Shown: positions 47,548-56,387 of the stretch, in pieces
Layout: each line of letters opens with the position of its first letter
How positions within the stretch are numbered: the first letter of the stretch is position 1
Source of the DNA: Aliiglaciecola sp.
Lineage (GTDB): Bacteria > Pseudomonadota > Gammaproteobacteria > Enterobacterales > Alteromonadaceae
NCBI GenBank assembly: GCA_028356795.1
Contig: JAOMVH010000004.1
Coordinates: 1-58,237 of the forward strand
Length of the DNA: 58,237 nt
Direction of reading: 5' to 3'
Notes under the pieces: model-generated
Databases searched by the model: none
The model's input: the letters and a program-made list of their open reading frames with translations, nothing else
Told to the model about the DNA's origin: nothing
Translations under genes and position numbers: made by a program

Positions 47548-48591
47548 TTAACCCAAATACTTTGACAAAAAGGGTCCTAGCATACGGCTAAACCAAACCG
47601 GCAACTTTTGCCACATTTTTATAAAAAACTGATACTTAGGGTTATTTGGACTCAGATTCGGCAACTCATCAGCTTTGACCAGATGAAATTGGTAATGCAA
47701 TGCCACGGGTTCCATACCCCAAGTACTTTTGTACTTAAATGCCCCCGACTCATCTTTGCTTCGACCAAAATCAAAGTAGTCAAAGCCCTTTTTCTTGGCA
47801 TTGCACATAAGTTGATAGTACATAAAGTCATTGCTTTTAAGGGCGCGAGCATCAAACAAGCCACCACCATAAAACGGCATCACCTGCCCTTTGTAATAGA
47901 AACTCAAAACAGAAGAAACGGCACGATTATCTTTTTCAACTGTTAAGACATCACATGCATCGCCAAATTCTGCTTGCAGCGCAGCAAAGTATTTTGATGG
48001 AAAAACAGGCGTGCCTAAGTTTCTAACACTTTCGGAATAAACTTCATATGCAACTGATGTATCGGAATCAATTCGATAAGTGAGTTCGTTTTTCAATGAG
48101 TGACGAACCACTGCCCGTTGTTTCTTTTTGATGCCAGCCAGAATTTTTTCATCATCCTCGGCAAGTTCAATACCAAAGGTTGAATGTGCGCATTTTTCGG
48201 TTAGTTCAGGGTTATTGCGCTCAAATGGGTAGCGAAGCTCTAAGTAATCAACGCCTAAATCGTGAGCTTTCCTAATGGCTTGTTGCTCTAAAAAGAGCAT
48301 TGCTTCTTCAGAATCCGACGCGACACCACCAAACATACAAAAGGGGGTTGATATTAAGGCATGCCCAAATAACACACTTTTTTGTTCGACTAACGGCAAC
48401 ACGGCAACAATTTCGTTATCGCATGTGGCATACATGTAATGACAACGATGCCCATATACTGACTCAATAACCCGTTTCCATCCGGTTAAATGGAAAAAGG
48501 TGCCAGTTTGCACTTTATCGACAAAGGCATCCCATTGCTTGCATGCCTGTTCGCTTGTATCCAGAATCTTCAGGGTATAGTCAGTAGACAC
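47548..48591 (-). CDS. XrtA/PEP-CTERM-associated FemAB family protein
   Basis: GNAT/FemAB-type aminoacyl or acyl transferase, 347 residues, of the XrtA-associated group. Visible segments are FFHLTGWKRVIESVYGHRC, EKILAGIKKKQRAVVRHSL, YGGGLFDARALKSNDFMYY and FDFGRSKDESGAFKYK. The start is taken as GTG at 48591, which overlaps the preceding stop (TAGTG) and has GGAG 8 nt upstream. A TTG 12 codons earlier is less likely. It probably modifies an amino sugar of the repeat unit, as a core counterpart of the two GNAT genes at 22.7-24.8 kb. Confidence 0.9.
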   Translation of the reverse strand: MSTDYTLKILDTSEQACKQWDAFVDKVQTGTFFHLTGWKRVIESVYGHRCHYMYATCDNEIVAVLPLVEQKSVLFGHALISTPFCMFGGVASDSEEAMLFLEQQAIRKAHDLGVDYLELRYPFERNNPELTEKCAHSTFGIELAEDDEKILAGIKKKQRAVVRHSLKNELTYRIDSDTSVAYEVYSESVRNLGTPVFPSKYFAALQAEFGDACDVLTVEKDNRAVSSVLSFYYKGQVMPFYGGGLFDARALKSNDFMYYQLMCNAKKKGFDYFDFGRSKDESGAFKYKSTWGMEPVALHYQFHLVKADELPNLSPNNPKYQFFIKMWQKLPVWFSRMLGPFLSKYLG

Positions 48592-49427
48592 TATGCCACT
48601 CCGTAAACATCTCTCATTGTTGACCAATTAAAATCGGTCAGTAGGCGTTCCAACTTGGACTCAGTTTTACTTAAATTAACATAGTGACGAAATCTTGATT
48701 TTAGTGGTGCATTTGTCAATCTAGGTTGCTCTGCATCAATTTCCCATGGGTGGAAATAAAACGAGTAGGGTTGTTTTTCTTGTGCAAGATATCTGTTGAC
48801 CAACATTTTAGTTAATTTATAGGGGTACAAACGAAAATATCCACCACCACCTATTGGCACCTGTTTACCCAGCATTTTTAATGTTGGGATTGGAATTTCA
48901 ATAATGTTTTCTGGACGCTGATAAGCAAATCGTGGCCAATCAGGCGTACCATACAAATCATGTTTGACTGGATAAGTACTTGAGCTATATTTGAAACCTA
49001 ATTCTGCTAGTACCTCAAATGCCCATTCGTTGTCATAACCAATAGAGAAACTCGGTGCTCTGTAACCACTAAGTGGCTCACCGATAAGATCCTCTAGATG
49101 ATTTTTAGAACGGGTAATGTCATCAAACAGTTCTTGGCGAGTTTGTTCATAGGCTCGTCGGTGCGCATAGCCATGGCTGGCGATTTCGTGACCTTGAGCA
49201 TGAATATCTTTAATCAATTGAGGATAAAGTTCGGCGACCCAACCCAATACAAAAAATGTCGACTTAACATTTGCCTTGGCGAACAGGTCGAGTAAACGTC
49301 GTGTATTGAAGTCTACCCGAGGTTGATATTGGTCCCATTGATCAGGTTTGATAATGGAATCAAAAGCCGATACATGGAAAAAATCTTCTACATCGACCGT
49401 CATTGCATTTAGTGCTGTGTTTTTCAC
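48591..49427 (-). CDS. XrtA system polysaccharide deacetylase
   Basis: NodB-type carbohydrate esterase, 278 residues, of the XrtA-associated group. The N-terminus MTVDVEDFFHVSAFD holds the catalytic and metal-binding Asp residues. HEIASHGYAHRRAYEQT holds the metal-binding His pair. SGYRAPSFSIG and YFHPWEID are later motifs. The GTG at 49427 follows the EpsB stop by 4 bp and is preferred; a TTG at 49463 would overlap EpsB. It probably de-N-acetylates a lipid-linked sugar before FemAB acts. Confidence 0.93.
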   Translation of the reverse strand: MKNTALNAMTVDVEDFFHVSAFDSIIKPDQWDQYQPRVDFNTRRLLDLFAKANVKSTFFVLGWVAELYPQLIKDIHAQGHEIASHGYAHRRAYEQTRQELFDDITRSKNHLEDLIGEPLSGYRAPSFSIGYDNEWAFEVLAELGFKYSSSTYPVKHDLYGTPDWPRFAYQRPENIIEIPIPTLKMLGKQVPIGGGGYFRLYPYKLTKMLVNRYLAQEKQPYSFYFHPWEIDAEQPRLTNAPLKSRFRHYVNLSKTESKLERLLTDFNWSTMRDVYGVA

Positions 49428-49431
49428 GTTA

Positions 49432-50844
49432 CTAGCGCCCTTTACCAAACAAAACCACTTCAACAGTGCGGATTAAAATCAACATATCGAGCAACAAACT
49501 TTGGTGTTTTACGTAATACAAATCGAATTTCAACTTTTCCATTGAATCTTCAACACTGGCTCCATAAGGGTAATTCAATTGAGCCCAACCTGCCAGCCCT
49601 GGTTTCACGTTATGCCTTTGATTATAATATGGAATTTCTCGAATTAGTTGTTCGACGAATTGTGGTCGTTCTGGTCGAGGCCCAATAAACGCCATCTCGC
49701 CTTTAAATATATTGAAGAGTTGCGGTAACTCATCTATCCGATACTTGCGAATAAACTGACCAATACGCGTAACACGATTGTCATTTTGAGTGGCCCATTT
49801 AGCCCCATCTTTCTCAGCGTCGGGGCGCATGCTCCTAAATTTCATAATCTTAAACAGCTTGCCGTTTAGTCCAACACGCTCTTGCTTATAAAACACTGAA
49901 GTTCCAGTGCGTCGTCCATCGTCGAGGTAAATGACAATCGCGGTAAGCAACATAAACGGCCAGGTAAAAAATAGCACAATGAAAGCAACCATTGAATTAA
50001 TGCCATATTCTAAAACATCCCTAAGGTAGTTTTGTGAATTAAACCCATTGGAGTAAACCACCCAGCTTGGATACATCAGATTAACCACAATTTGACCCGT
50101 TTCACGTTCCATGAAGTCGAGTAGGTCTGTAATCTCAACCCCTCTCAAACGACAGTCAAATAACACCTCTATCGGCAAGGTGCCGCGCCTTTGATCACAG
50201 GCAATGATGATTTCATCAATTTCGTTATCAATGACATAGTTGCGAAAATTATCATCAATTTTCACGTGTACTAGACGTTCATTGCGAATGCCGTCTTCAC
50301 GATTGTCTCCAGGAATCGGGATAAAACCGAGTAATTCAAAACCAAGGCGATCAACGTCCCTACGCATACGCTTTTCAATGATTGATGCTCTTTCACCTGC
50401 TCCGATAACAACAATCCGAGTGCGCCCGAGGCCAAGCAAACCCAAACGATTGGTAAAATAGCGGAATGTTACCAAAGACAGGATCACAACGCCTGACGCA
50501 ACAGGTAGGAAGTAAGAATGCATTCGCAATTCGGACATAAAAGTACTGGTAATGACTTCGACCACAAAGTAGGTCAATGCCAAACTGACAAAGATGCGAC
50601 GAATTATCCCACGGAAGGTTTCACGCAGTTTCGCTTCATACAACCCCACGGACAGAGAGGACACTAGCACTAAAAAAGTAAGCAGAGATATATTCGCTGC
50701 AAGCTTTAAAAAGCTGGGGGAATCAATATCAAGAATACTAACAACGAGAAAGTTTGCTAAATATGCAGCGTAAGAAACAATTACCGCTTCAGCTAAAACT
50801 AACGCATTTGACCTCTTGTTCTGTTTTGTGTTGGTCGCTGCCAT
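49432..50844 (-). CDS. Initiating undecaprenyl-phosphate sugar transferase (EpsB type)
   Basis: Polyisoprenyl-phosphate hexose-1-phosphate transferase of 470 residues in the XrtA-associated EpsB group. There are four N-terminal helices, a CoA-binding-like fold at about 140-250 (VVIGAGERASIIEKR), a fifth helix, and the bacterial sugar transferase domain with KIMKFRSMRPDAE, RKYRIDELPQLFNIFKG and MAFIGPRPERP. It makes the first sugar-pyrophosphate lipid intermediate. First gene of the leftward arm, divergent from the export arm. Confidence 0.95.
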   Translation of the reverse strand: MAATNTKQNKRSNALVLAEAVIVSYAAYLANFLVVSILDIDSPSFLKLAANISLLTFLVLVSSLSVGLYEAKLRETFRGIIRRIFVSLALTYFVVEVITSTFMSELRMHSYFLPVASGVVILSLVTFRYFTNRLGLLGLGRTRIVVIGAGERASIIEKRMRRDVDRLGFELLGFIPIPGDNREDGIRNERLVHVKIDDNFRNYVIDNEIDEIIIACDQRRGTLPIEVLFDCRLRGVEITDLLDFMERETGQIVVNLMYPSWVVYSNGFNSQNYLRDVLEYGINSMVAFIVLFFTWPFMLLTAIVIYLDDGRRTGTSVFYKQERVGLNGKLFKIMKFRSMRPDAEKDGAKWATQNDNRVTRIGQFIRKYRIDELPQLFNIFKGEMAFIGPRPERPQFVEQLIREIPYYNQRHNVKPGLAGWAQLNYPYGASVEDSMEKLKFDLYYVKHQSLLLDMLILIRTVEVVLFGKGR

Positions 50845-51001
50845 TAACGCTTACCTGTGGATTTTTTTGACAAATTTATCATATGCTAAACGAATCTTTT
50901 GAGATAGACTAAATTTTCTGGTCCGCCATTATAGAGATAAACACGCTCGGGTAAATGGCAGATTTGCTACATTTGTTTCTGATTGGATAGGAAAGATATA
51001 T
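50845..51001. promoter_or_regulatory. Divergent promoter region of the XrtA locus
   Basis: This 157-bp gap must hold promoters for both the leftward arm of about 30 kb and the rightward export arm. Leftward, TATGAT (50883-50878) is a fair -10 without a convincing -35. Rightward, AGGAAAG stands 6 nt before the ATG of the export lipoprotein. No clear operator or enhancer site was seen. Confidence 0.4.
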
Positions 51002-51637
51002 ATGAAAGCAAGTAGAATAGCACAGTTACTGATCGTAGTTGCTGCTGCTGGATTTATTTCAGCATGTACAAGTTCAGGGAATACGTTGCCTCAAGCGACG
51101 ACCAGGTCGTCATTGACAACCAATATCGATGATTACAGTTATCTAATTGGGCCAGGTGATAGTTTATCTATTTTTGTTTGGCGTAATCCTGATGTATCGG
51201 GCTCCTTCTTAGTTAGACCTGATGGTATGATCACAACTTCATTAGTTGAGGACATTCCTGTATCAGGGAAAACCCCTACTGCTCTTGCTCGTGATTTGGA
51301 GCAAGAACTAGGAAAATACATTCGAGATCCAATTGTCACAGTCAGTGTCGCTGGGTTTAATGGTCCATTTAGTGAACAGGTTAGAGTAATTGGCGAGGCG
51401 TCAGCCCCAAGAGCTGTAAGTTATACTGAAGACATGACATTGCTCGACTTAATGATTCAAGTTGGTGGACTGACTGAATTTGCCAATGGCGACGGTGCTA
51501 AATTAATCCGTGTTGTTGGCGGACAGCAAATAGAATACTCGGTGCGTTTGGACTCGTTGATTAAAGATGGAAATATCTCAGACAATGTAGATATTTTACC
51601 CGGTGATATTTTAATTATCCCTGAAGCTTGGTTCTAG
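51002..51637 (+). CDS. XrtA-associated polysaccharide export lipoprotein (Wza-like)
   Basis: Outer-membrane polysaccharide-export lipoprotein, 211 residues. The lipobox is FISAC with Cys22. The Poly_export domain begins DYSYLIGPGDSLSIFVWRNPDVS, followed by a SLBB-type repeat (VRVIGEASAPRAVSY). Shorter than Wza and lacking its long C-terminal helix, as usual for the XrtA family, so another outer-membrane protein (the 54.3-kb barrel) may supply the pore. First gene of the export arm, 45 bp before the chain-length gene. Confidence 0.94.
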   Translation: MKASRIAQLLIVVAAAGFISACTSSGNTLPQATTRSSLTTNIDDYSYLIGPGDSLSIFVWRNPDVSGSFLVRPDGMITTSLVEDIPVSGKTPTALARDLEQELGKYIRDPIVTVSVAGFNGPFSEQVRVIGEASAPRAVSYTEDMTLLDLMIQVGGLTEFANGDGAKLIRVVGGQQIEYSVRLDSLIKDGNISDNVDILPGDILIIPEAWF

Positions 51638-51682
51638 GCAACACACGAGTATTTGACGATTTAAGGTTGAGAAGAAGTATCT

Positions 51683-53287
51683 ATGTTAGGAATACAGGAA
51701 GCGATTGACCAAATCCTTACTTACCTCAAAGGTGTTTGGATAAAAAAACGCTACATCATAATATCGACGTGGTTAATTTGTCCCATTGGATGGGGATATG
51801 TAGCCAGTTTACCCGATCAATATGCATCATCTGCGCGTTTGTTTGTTGATACAAGCAGCTTGCTGCGGCCTCTTTTGAGGGGTTTGGCGGTCTACAACAA
51901 TCCAAACGAACAAGTCAATTTAGTAGCACGTACGCTATTAAGCCGTCCAAATCTTGAGAAGATTGCGCGTGAAGCCGACTTAGATATTACGGTGACAAAG
52001 CAAGCAGAGATGGAAGAGTTGATCAACGAACTTCGTGATGGTATCAACCTTATTAGTACTGCTGAGCAAAATATTTATAACATCAGCTACACGTCAAAAT
52101 CGCCAGAACTTGCGCAAAAAATCGTACAAATCACTTTGAACGAATTTGTTGAGTCATCCTTGGGCAGTAATCGCCAAAGTAGTGATTCAGCTGAGGAATT
52201 CATTAATCGGCAGATTGAAGAATATGAGCAACGTTTAGAGGAAGCTGAGCAGCGATTGGCTGAGTTTAAAGTCAGTAGAATTGACCGCGCACCTGGTTCT
52301 TCACAAGACTATTACGGTCAATTGCAGCGCCAAATCAGTGATTTGCAAGCAACCGAACTTAGAATACTCGAACTTGAGTCTCAACTCAGTGCAGCCAGAG
52401 CGCAGATGGCAGGTGAAACACCGGTGTTTGGTTTAGCTGCGCCCAATAATCGCGTAGCAAGTTCCATAAACACACCGTACGATCAACGAATAGCCTCATT
52501 GGAAAATAGTATCAATGAGCTTTTGATTCAGTACACAGATAATCACCCTGAAGTGAAAAATACTCAGTCATTGTTGAATAAGTTGTACGATGACCGAGAA
52601 AAACATATACAAAGCTTAACGGATGTTGCAGAACAAACTGGCTCATATAGTCAGTTTGGTAACGTTAATCAGAACCCTGTTTATCAGCAAATAAAGTTAA
52701 CCGTCGCTCAATACGAGAGTCAATTAGCGCAACTTAGTGTAAGAGCTGAACAAACTCGCAATAAAATCTCAGAGCTAGAGCGAATTGTTGACTTGGTTCC
52801 ACAAATTGAAGCTGAAGAGCAAGGTCTAAATCGGGATTACGAAATCACTCGAGATAAGTACCTTGAACTCATCAGTCGTCGTGAACAAGCTGAATTGTCA
52901 CGAAAAGCTGAAGCCACATCGGACGACGTCCAATTCAGAGTCATTGACCCTCCCACTCTTCCCAATAAACCCTCAGGTCCAAATAGAATCATGTTTTATT
53001 CTATGGTTTTATTTGTCGGGTTTGGAGCAGGACTGGGAATCGCTTTCTTGGTTAGTCAAATAAATCCTGTGGTGCTAAGCCCAAGTCAATTGGTGAGCAG
53101 TTTTGGTATACCTGTGTTTGGTAAGGTGTCCCATGTTAATGCTGATGAAATTGCTAAAGTTGATAGACGACGGATGTTGCTATTTACTGCATCCAGTTTA
53201 ACTATCCTATTCATCTTTATAGGGCTAGTTTACGCCGACATTGCTTATGGAAGGCTCCCTATTTATCTATTGGAGAATTTAGTATGA
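51683..53287 (+). CDS. XrtA system polysaccharide chain-length determinant
   Basis: Wzz/PCP-type inner-membrane protein, 534 residues. TM1 is near 27-46 and is followed by ASSARLFVDTSSLLRPLL. A long periplasmic coiled-coil stretch spans about 165-420 (EQRLEEAEQRLAEFKVSRID). The proline-rich FRVIDPPTLPNKPSGPNR precedes TM2 near 437-458, and an extra helix near 500-525 is typical of this group. It controls polymer length with the kinase encoded next, whose ATG overlaps its stop (ATGA). Confidence 0.95.
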   Translation: MLGIQEAIDQILTYLKGVWIKKRYIIISTWLICPIGWGYVASLPDQYASSARLFVDTSSLLRPLLRGLAVYNNPNEQVNLVARTLLSRPNLEKIAREADLDITVTKQAEMEELINELRDGINLISTAEQNIYNISYTSKSPELAQKIVQITLNEFVESSLGSNRQSSDSAEEFINRQIEEYEQRLEEAEQRLAEFKVSRIDRAPGSSQDYYGQLQRQISDLQATELRILELESQLSAARAQMAGETPVFGLAAPNNRVASSINTPYDQRIASLENSINELLIQYTDNHPEVKNTQSLLNKLYDDREKHIQSLTDVAEQTGSYSQFGNVNQNPVYQQIKLTVAQYESQLAQLSVRAEQTRNKISELERIVDLVPQIEAEEQGLNRDYEITRDKYLELISRREQAELSRKAEATSDDVQFRVIDPPTLPNKPSGPNRIMFYSMVLFVGFGAGLGIAFLVSQINPVVLSPSQLVSSFGIPVFGKVSHVNADEIAKVDRRRMLLFTASSLTILFIFIGLVYADIAYGRLPIYLLENLV

Positions 53288-54300
53288 ATACAATAGAAAA
53301 AGCCCTTCAAAAAAATAAAGCGATGCAGTCTGAAGCGCAAGAAAAAGACAAATCGACACTTGAAGCTGCACAAGAAAAAGCAAATGAAATGCAGGAGCAA
53401 AAACAGGCATCTGTGAAGCAACCTGCAGAGCCAATCAAAGAGGAAAAAGCTCCTCAGGCGAGCGAGGCCGTTAAACAGCCAAGTGCCGAAAAGGTTGCAG
53501 CATCACCAAAAAGTGCACCTACTAAGGCACCTACAGCGGCTAAAAAAGAGCCGTCGCCGAACAACCAGAAGAAAAAATTCATCGCCCTGAACAATATTCA
53601 AAAGGAAGGTTTTGTTTCTAACATTGGACGACATACCATCAATGAAGAGTATCGAGCGATTAAGCGCAAAGTACTGAGCAATGCGTTTGGTCCATTAGCG
53701 AAAACCCTTAACAACGCCAATATTGTTATGGTGACTAGTCCGAATCCTAATGAAGGGAAAACGTTTACCGCGATTAATTTAGCCTTGAGTATTGCATTGG
53801 AGCAAGACAAGACGGTACTGCTGGTCGACGCCGATGTACTGCGTCCAAGTGTGATGAAAACTATCGATCATCCATTTGAAAATGGATTAATGGAATATCT
53901 TTTAGGTGAAATTGATGACCTGAGTGAAGTTATTCACCATACCACTTTGGATACACTTAGGATTATCCCTGCGGGTAAATCTCACCATTTGTCTACCGAG
54001 CTTTTGGCCAGTGAAAAAATGCTTGAATCTGTTAGTGAGTTTGCTCATCGATATCCAGACCGCGTTGTTATAATTGATAGCCCGCCATTATTGGGTATCA
54101 ACGAAACGGCTATATTAGCTAACTTAGCGGGACAAGCAGTTGTTGTTGTTCAAGAAGGCAAAACGGCGCTAAACCGCTTATCTCAAGCTGTGGATCATTT
54201 AAACCCTGATATGGCAAAAGGCTTTGTGATCAATAAAGCTAAACAAGGTGGCAACAATGGCGCCGGATATTACGGATACTACTATGGTAGTGATGAGTAG
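53284..54300 (+). CDS. XrtA-associated tyrosine autokinase
   Basis: Cytoplasmic BY-kinase of 338 residues. A long, probably disordered Lys/Glu/Ala/Pro-rich N-terminus spans about 1-95. Walker A TSPNPNEGKT is at 151-160, Walker A' VLLVDADVLRP at 178-188 and Walker B VVIIDSPP at 261-268. The C-terminal tyrosine cluster GYYGYYYGSDE is the likely autophosphorylation site. It has no transmembrane domain, so it must dock on the chain-length protein, as in Gram-positive pairs and other XrtA loci. Confidence 0.95.
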   Translation: MNTIEKALQKNKAMQSEAQEKDKSTLEAAQEKANEMQEQKQASVKQPAEPIKEEKAPQASEAVKQPSAEKVAASPKSAPTKAPTAAKKEPSPNNQKKKFIALNNIQKEGFVSNIGRHTINEEYRAIKRKVLSNAFGPLAKTLNNANIVMVTSPNPNEGKTFTAINLALSIALEQDKTVLLVDADVLRPSVMKTIDHPFENGLMEYLLGEIDDLSEVIHHTTLDTLRIIPAGKSHHLSTELLASEKMLESVSEFAHRYPDRVVIIDSPPLLGINETAILANLAGQAVVVVQEGKTALNRLSQAVDHLNPDMAKGFVINKAKQGGNNGAGYYGYYYGSDE

Positions 54301-54323
54301 AGTTGACTGAAAAGGACCTGAGT

Positions 54324-55943
54324 GTGAAACGCATTGTTGTAACTACGTCTTTGCTGATCCCGTTTTTTTGCTCTGCTGCAGAAGTGGAATATGCTGCGAG
54401 TGTAGAGGGATCTTACATTCATATTGAAAATAGTGATGGGGACGGCGATGAAAACCGACTTGATACTTTTTCATTGGATCCACGCATAAGTTTAATCTTT
54501 AATAGTCGTCGCTTTAAGGCCGTAGCATCAGGTAGCAACAGACTAGTAGATAGGCACCTATCCTCAAACGTCATTGATGATACATCGTCAGATACAAAAA
54601 ATAGTTTCTCATCTTACGATTTGACCGCGACTGCTGTCATCATCGAGGACTTTCTTACTATATCGGGTAATACCAGCCAGTTTTACAGCAACTCTGGTGT
54701 CACCAGCTCATTAATTACTGATGAAGTATTTCGAAGCAACAGCCTAGCCAAAGCGAAACGCTCGGGAGGTAACTTTAGATTTGGTTTGCCAAATCCCAGA
54801 CTGTTTAATTTGAATGTTTCTGGTGGCTACGACAAGGTCACAACAGACAGAACTGAGAGCGAATTCGGCGATACTGAAGAAGTCGACAGTGAGACGGTGA
54901 ACTACCAAGCGCAGTTTACCCAAGGTAACGAAGTTCGCAATGTGAGTTGGAATATTCTTGCCAACTATGCAGATACCCAAGGAAGGTCACAGAATGATGT
55001 GATAACCGAGCGTGTCAATGGCTCATTTTATCTTGGCTTAATGGACAACCTTCGTTTTGTCGCAACAGGAAGCACAGAAAACAACGAGCTTTCTACCGCT
55101 GATGATTCAGACACCAATACCAGAGAACTCGAATACAAAAGTGCCGGTGCGGGTCTATCCTATTATCAATCGAACTCAAGATACATTGACCTTACTTACA
55201 ATGTCTCTAGTCAACAAGACGGTGAGCGAGACAAATTTGTTGGTGTTAACTTTAACTGGGCGTTTTCAGCTCGTACACAAGCTTCTGGGGAGTTTAGTCG
55301 TCGCTTCTTTGGTCGTAGCGGTTCTTTTAGTTTGCAACACAGAGTCAGAAAATTAAGAACCAGCATAAATTATAATGAGACAGTCACTACCTACTCACGA
55401 CTTAGAGCTGGTGATCCATTAAATGGCGTGTTTGTTTGTCCAGATGCCGGGGAATTTACCGATTGCTTTATTCCAGACTCAATTGATTACCAATTAGAAG
55501 CTGGAGAGCAATTTGTTCCACTTAGCATCCCAACATTTGTGGTTAGCGAAGAGCCTATACTGCGCAAGTCTTTAGGCGTAAACGTGGGATATACATTTAG
55601 GAAGATACAAGCCGACTTGCGGGTTTCGAACAGTGAAACTAGCTTCCTAAATACACAGAGAGAACAAGACGCATTTTATACGACACTTTCATTGTCGCTA
55701 AATTTGAATAGACGGGCGTCATTGTCATTTTCTAATAGCTTTTCAGATATAACTCGAGGCGGAAGTAGTGGCTTAGGCGAAAATGAGAAAACGCTAGTGT
55801 CTACTTTGGGGTACAACTATGAGTTGTCGGCAGATTCGACCGCTAAAGCCGAATTTAGTTACGCAAACCAAGACTCGCCTGTTCCAAACAGGGATTTTAA
55901 TACACGAAGATTAACACTCTCTTTTAGCTATAATTTTCGATAA
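54324..55943 (+). CDS. XrtA/PEP-CTERM-associated outer-membrane beta-barrel protein
   Basis: A 539-residue outer-membrane protein of the group found in exosortase A loci (often called PEP-CTERM hypothetical 1). The signal peptide is MKRIVVTTSLLIPFFCSAAE. The rest is alternating beta-strands, and the end LTLSFSYNFR is aromatic-rich. It may form the export pore partner of the short Wza-like lipoprotein. The GTG at 54324 has AGGA about 8 nt upstream; an in-frame TTG at 54303 is less likely. There is one Cys pair (VCPDAGEFTDC). Confidence 0.9.
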   Translation: MKRIVVTTSLLIPFFCSAAEVEYAASVEGSYIHIENSDGDGDENRLDTFSLDPRISLIFNSRRFKAVASGSNRLVDRHLSSNVIDDTSSDTKNSFSSYDLTATAVIIEDFLTISGNTSQFYSNSGVTSSLITDEVFRSNSLAKAKRSGGNFRFGLPNPRLFNLNVSGGYDKVTTDRTESEFGDTEEVDSETVNYQAQFTQGNEVRNVSWNILANYADTQGRSQNDVITERVNGSFYLGLMDNLRFVATGSTENNELSTADDSDTNTRELEYKSAGAGLSYYQSNSRYIDLTYNVSSQQDGERDKFVGVNFNWAFSARTQASGEFSRRFFGRSGSFSLQHRVRKLRTSINYNETVTTYSRLRAGDPLNGVFVCPDAGEFTDCFIPDSIDYQLEAGEQFVPLSIPTFVVSEEPILRKSLGVNVGYTFRKIQADLRVSNSETSFLNTQREQDAFYTTLSLSLNLNRRASLSFSNSFSDITRGGSSGLGENEKTLVSTLGYNYELSADSTAKAEFSYANQDSPVPNRDFNTRRLTLSFSYNFR

Positions 55944-56008
55944 AATTGAACAATGTTAACTCATTAACAAATAATAACTGAAGACGCCGGTGGCAATAAC
56001 CAGCGTCA

Positions 56009-56101
56009 ATGTCTCTTTGGCATATTTACCATGAAAATATGCCTGCCTTCGATTTTTCCGCCTTTCAACAACTGGCTGATTACTACCTTCTGGACTATTA
56101 A
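56009..56101 (+). CDS. Possible 30-codon ORF or gene remnant
   Basis: The ATG frame begins MSLWHIYHENMPAFDF and ends ADYYLLDY before TAA. The composition looks protein-like and differs from the surrounding A/T tracts, but there is no ribosome site. It could be a remnant of a lost gene. Confidence 0.2.
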   Translation: MSLWHIYHENMPAFDFSAFQQLADYYLLDY

Positions 56102-56173
56102 GCGGTCTCATTTAACACCCATTCGATTGATAATGGTAAAATTACTACTCTTCAAAAGTTAGAGAAGATCAAA

Positions 56174-56197
56174 TAAAAATAGTTCATACTATTTTTA
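56174..56197. repeat. AT-rich inverted repeat
   Basis: TAAAAATAG-TTCATA-CTATTTTTA, a perfect 9-bp stem with a 6-nt loop. It could act as a weak bidirectional terminator or a protein-binding site; low GC argues against strong termination. Confidence 0.4.
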
Positions 56198-56331
56198 CCT
56201 ATCGACCATATTAGATATTTATTTAGTAAATTCAATGGGATATTGGAAATATCGTTATTTTAAAATATTTCTGAGTAGTAAAGATGAGAAACAAGATGTG
56301 CCATAGGCTAATCAAAACACGGTATTAAATT

Positions 56332-56364
56332 GAGCCGGACTTATCTTGGTGAATAGTCAGGCTC
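56332..56364 (-). terminator. Candidate terminator after the XrtA-associated ATPase gene
   Basis: GAGCCTGACT pairs with AGTCCGGCTC (9 of 10 pairs) across a 13-nt loop, 24 bp beyond the ATPase stop. On the minus strand it is followed by AATTTAAT, a weak T-run. On the plus strand it is followed by GTGTTTTC, so it could also stop rightward transcription. Confidence 0.4.
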
Positions 56365-56387
56365 GTGTTTTCACTATTTAATTAGAT

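Larger units (their letters stand above)
55944..56387. other. 444-bp intergenic region between convergent export-arm and ATPase genes
   Basis: AT-rich, with two notable hairpins (listed separately) and one 30-codon frame at 56009-56101. No promoter needs to be here, since both flanking genes point inward. Its length is unusual for a convergent gap and suggests decayed sequence. Confidence 0.5.

Noticed and set aside
50956-50967. TGGCA...TTGC resembling a sigma-54 promoter upstream of the Wza-like gene
   Set aside because: Only 7 bp separate the GG and GC elements, whereas sigma-54 promoters need 10.
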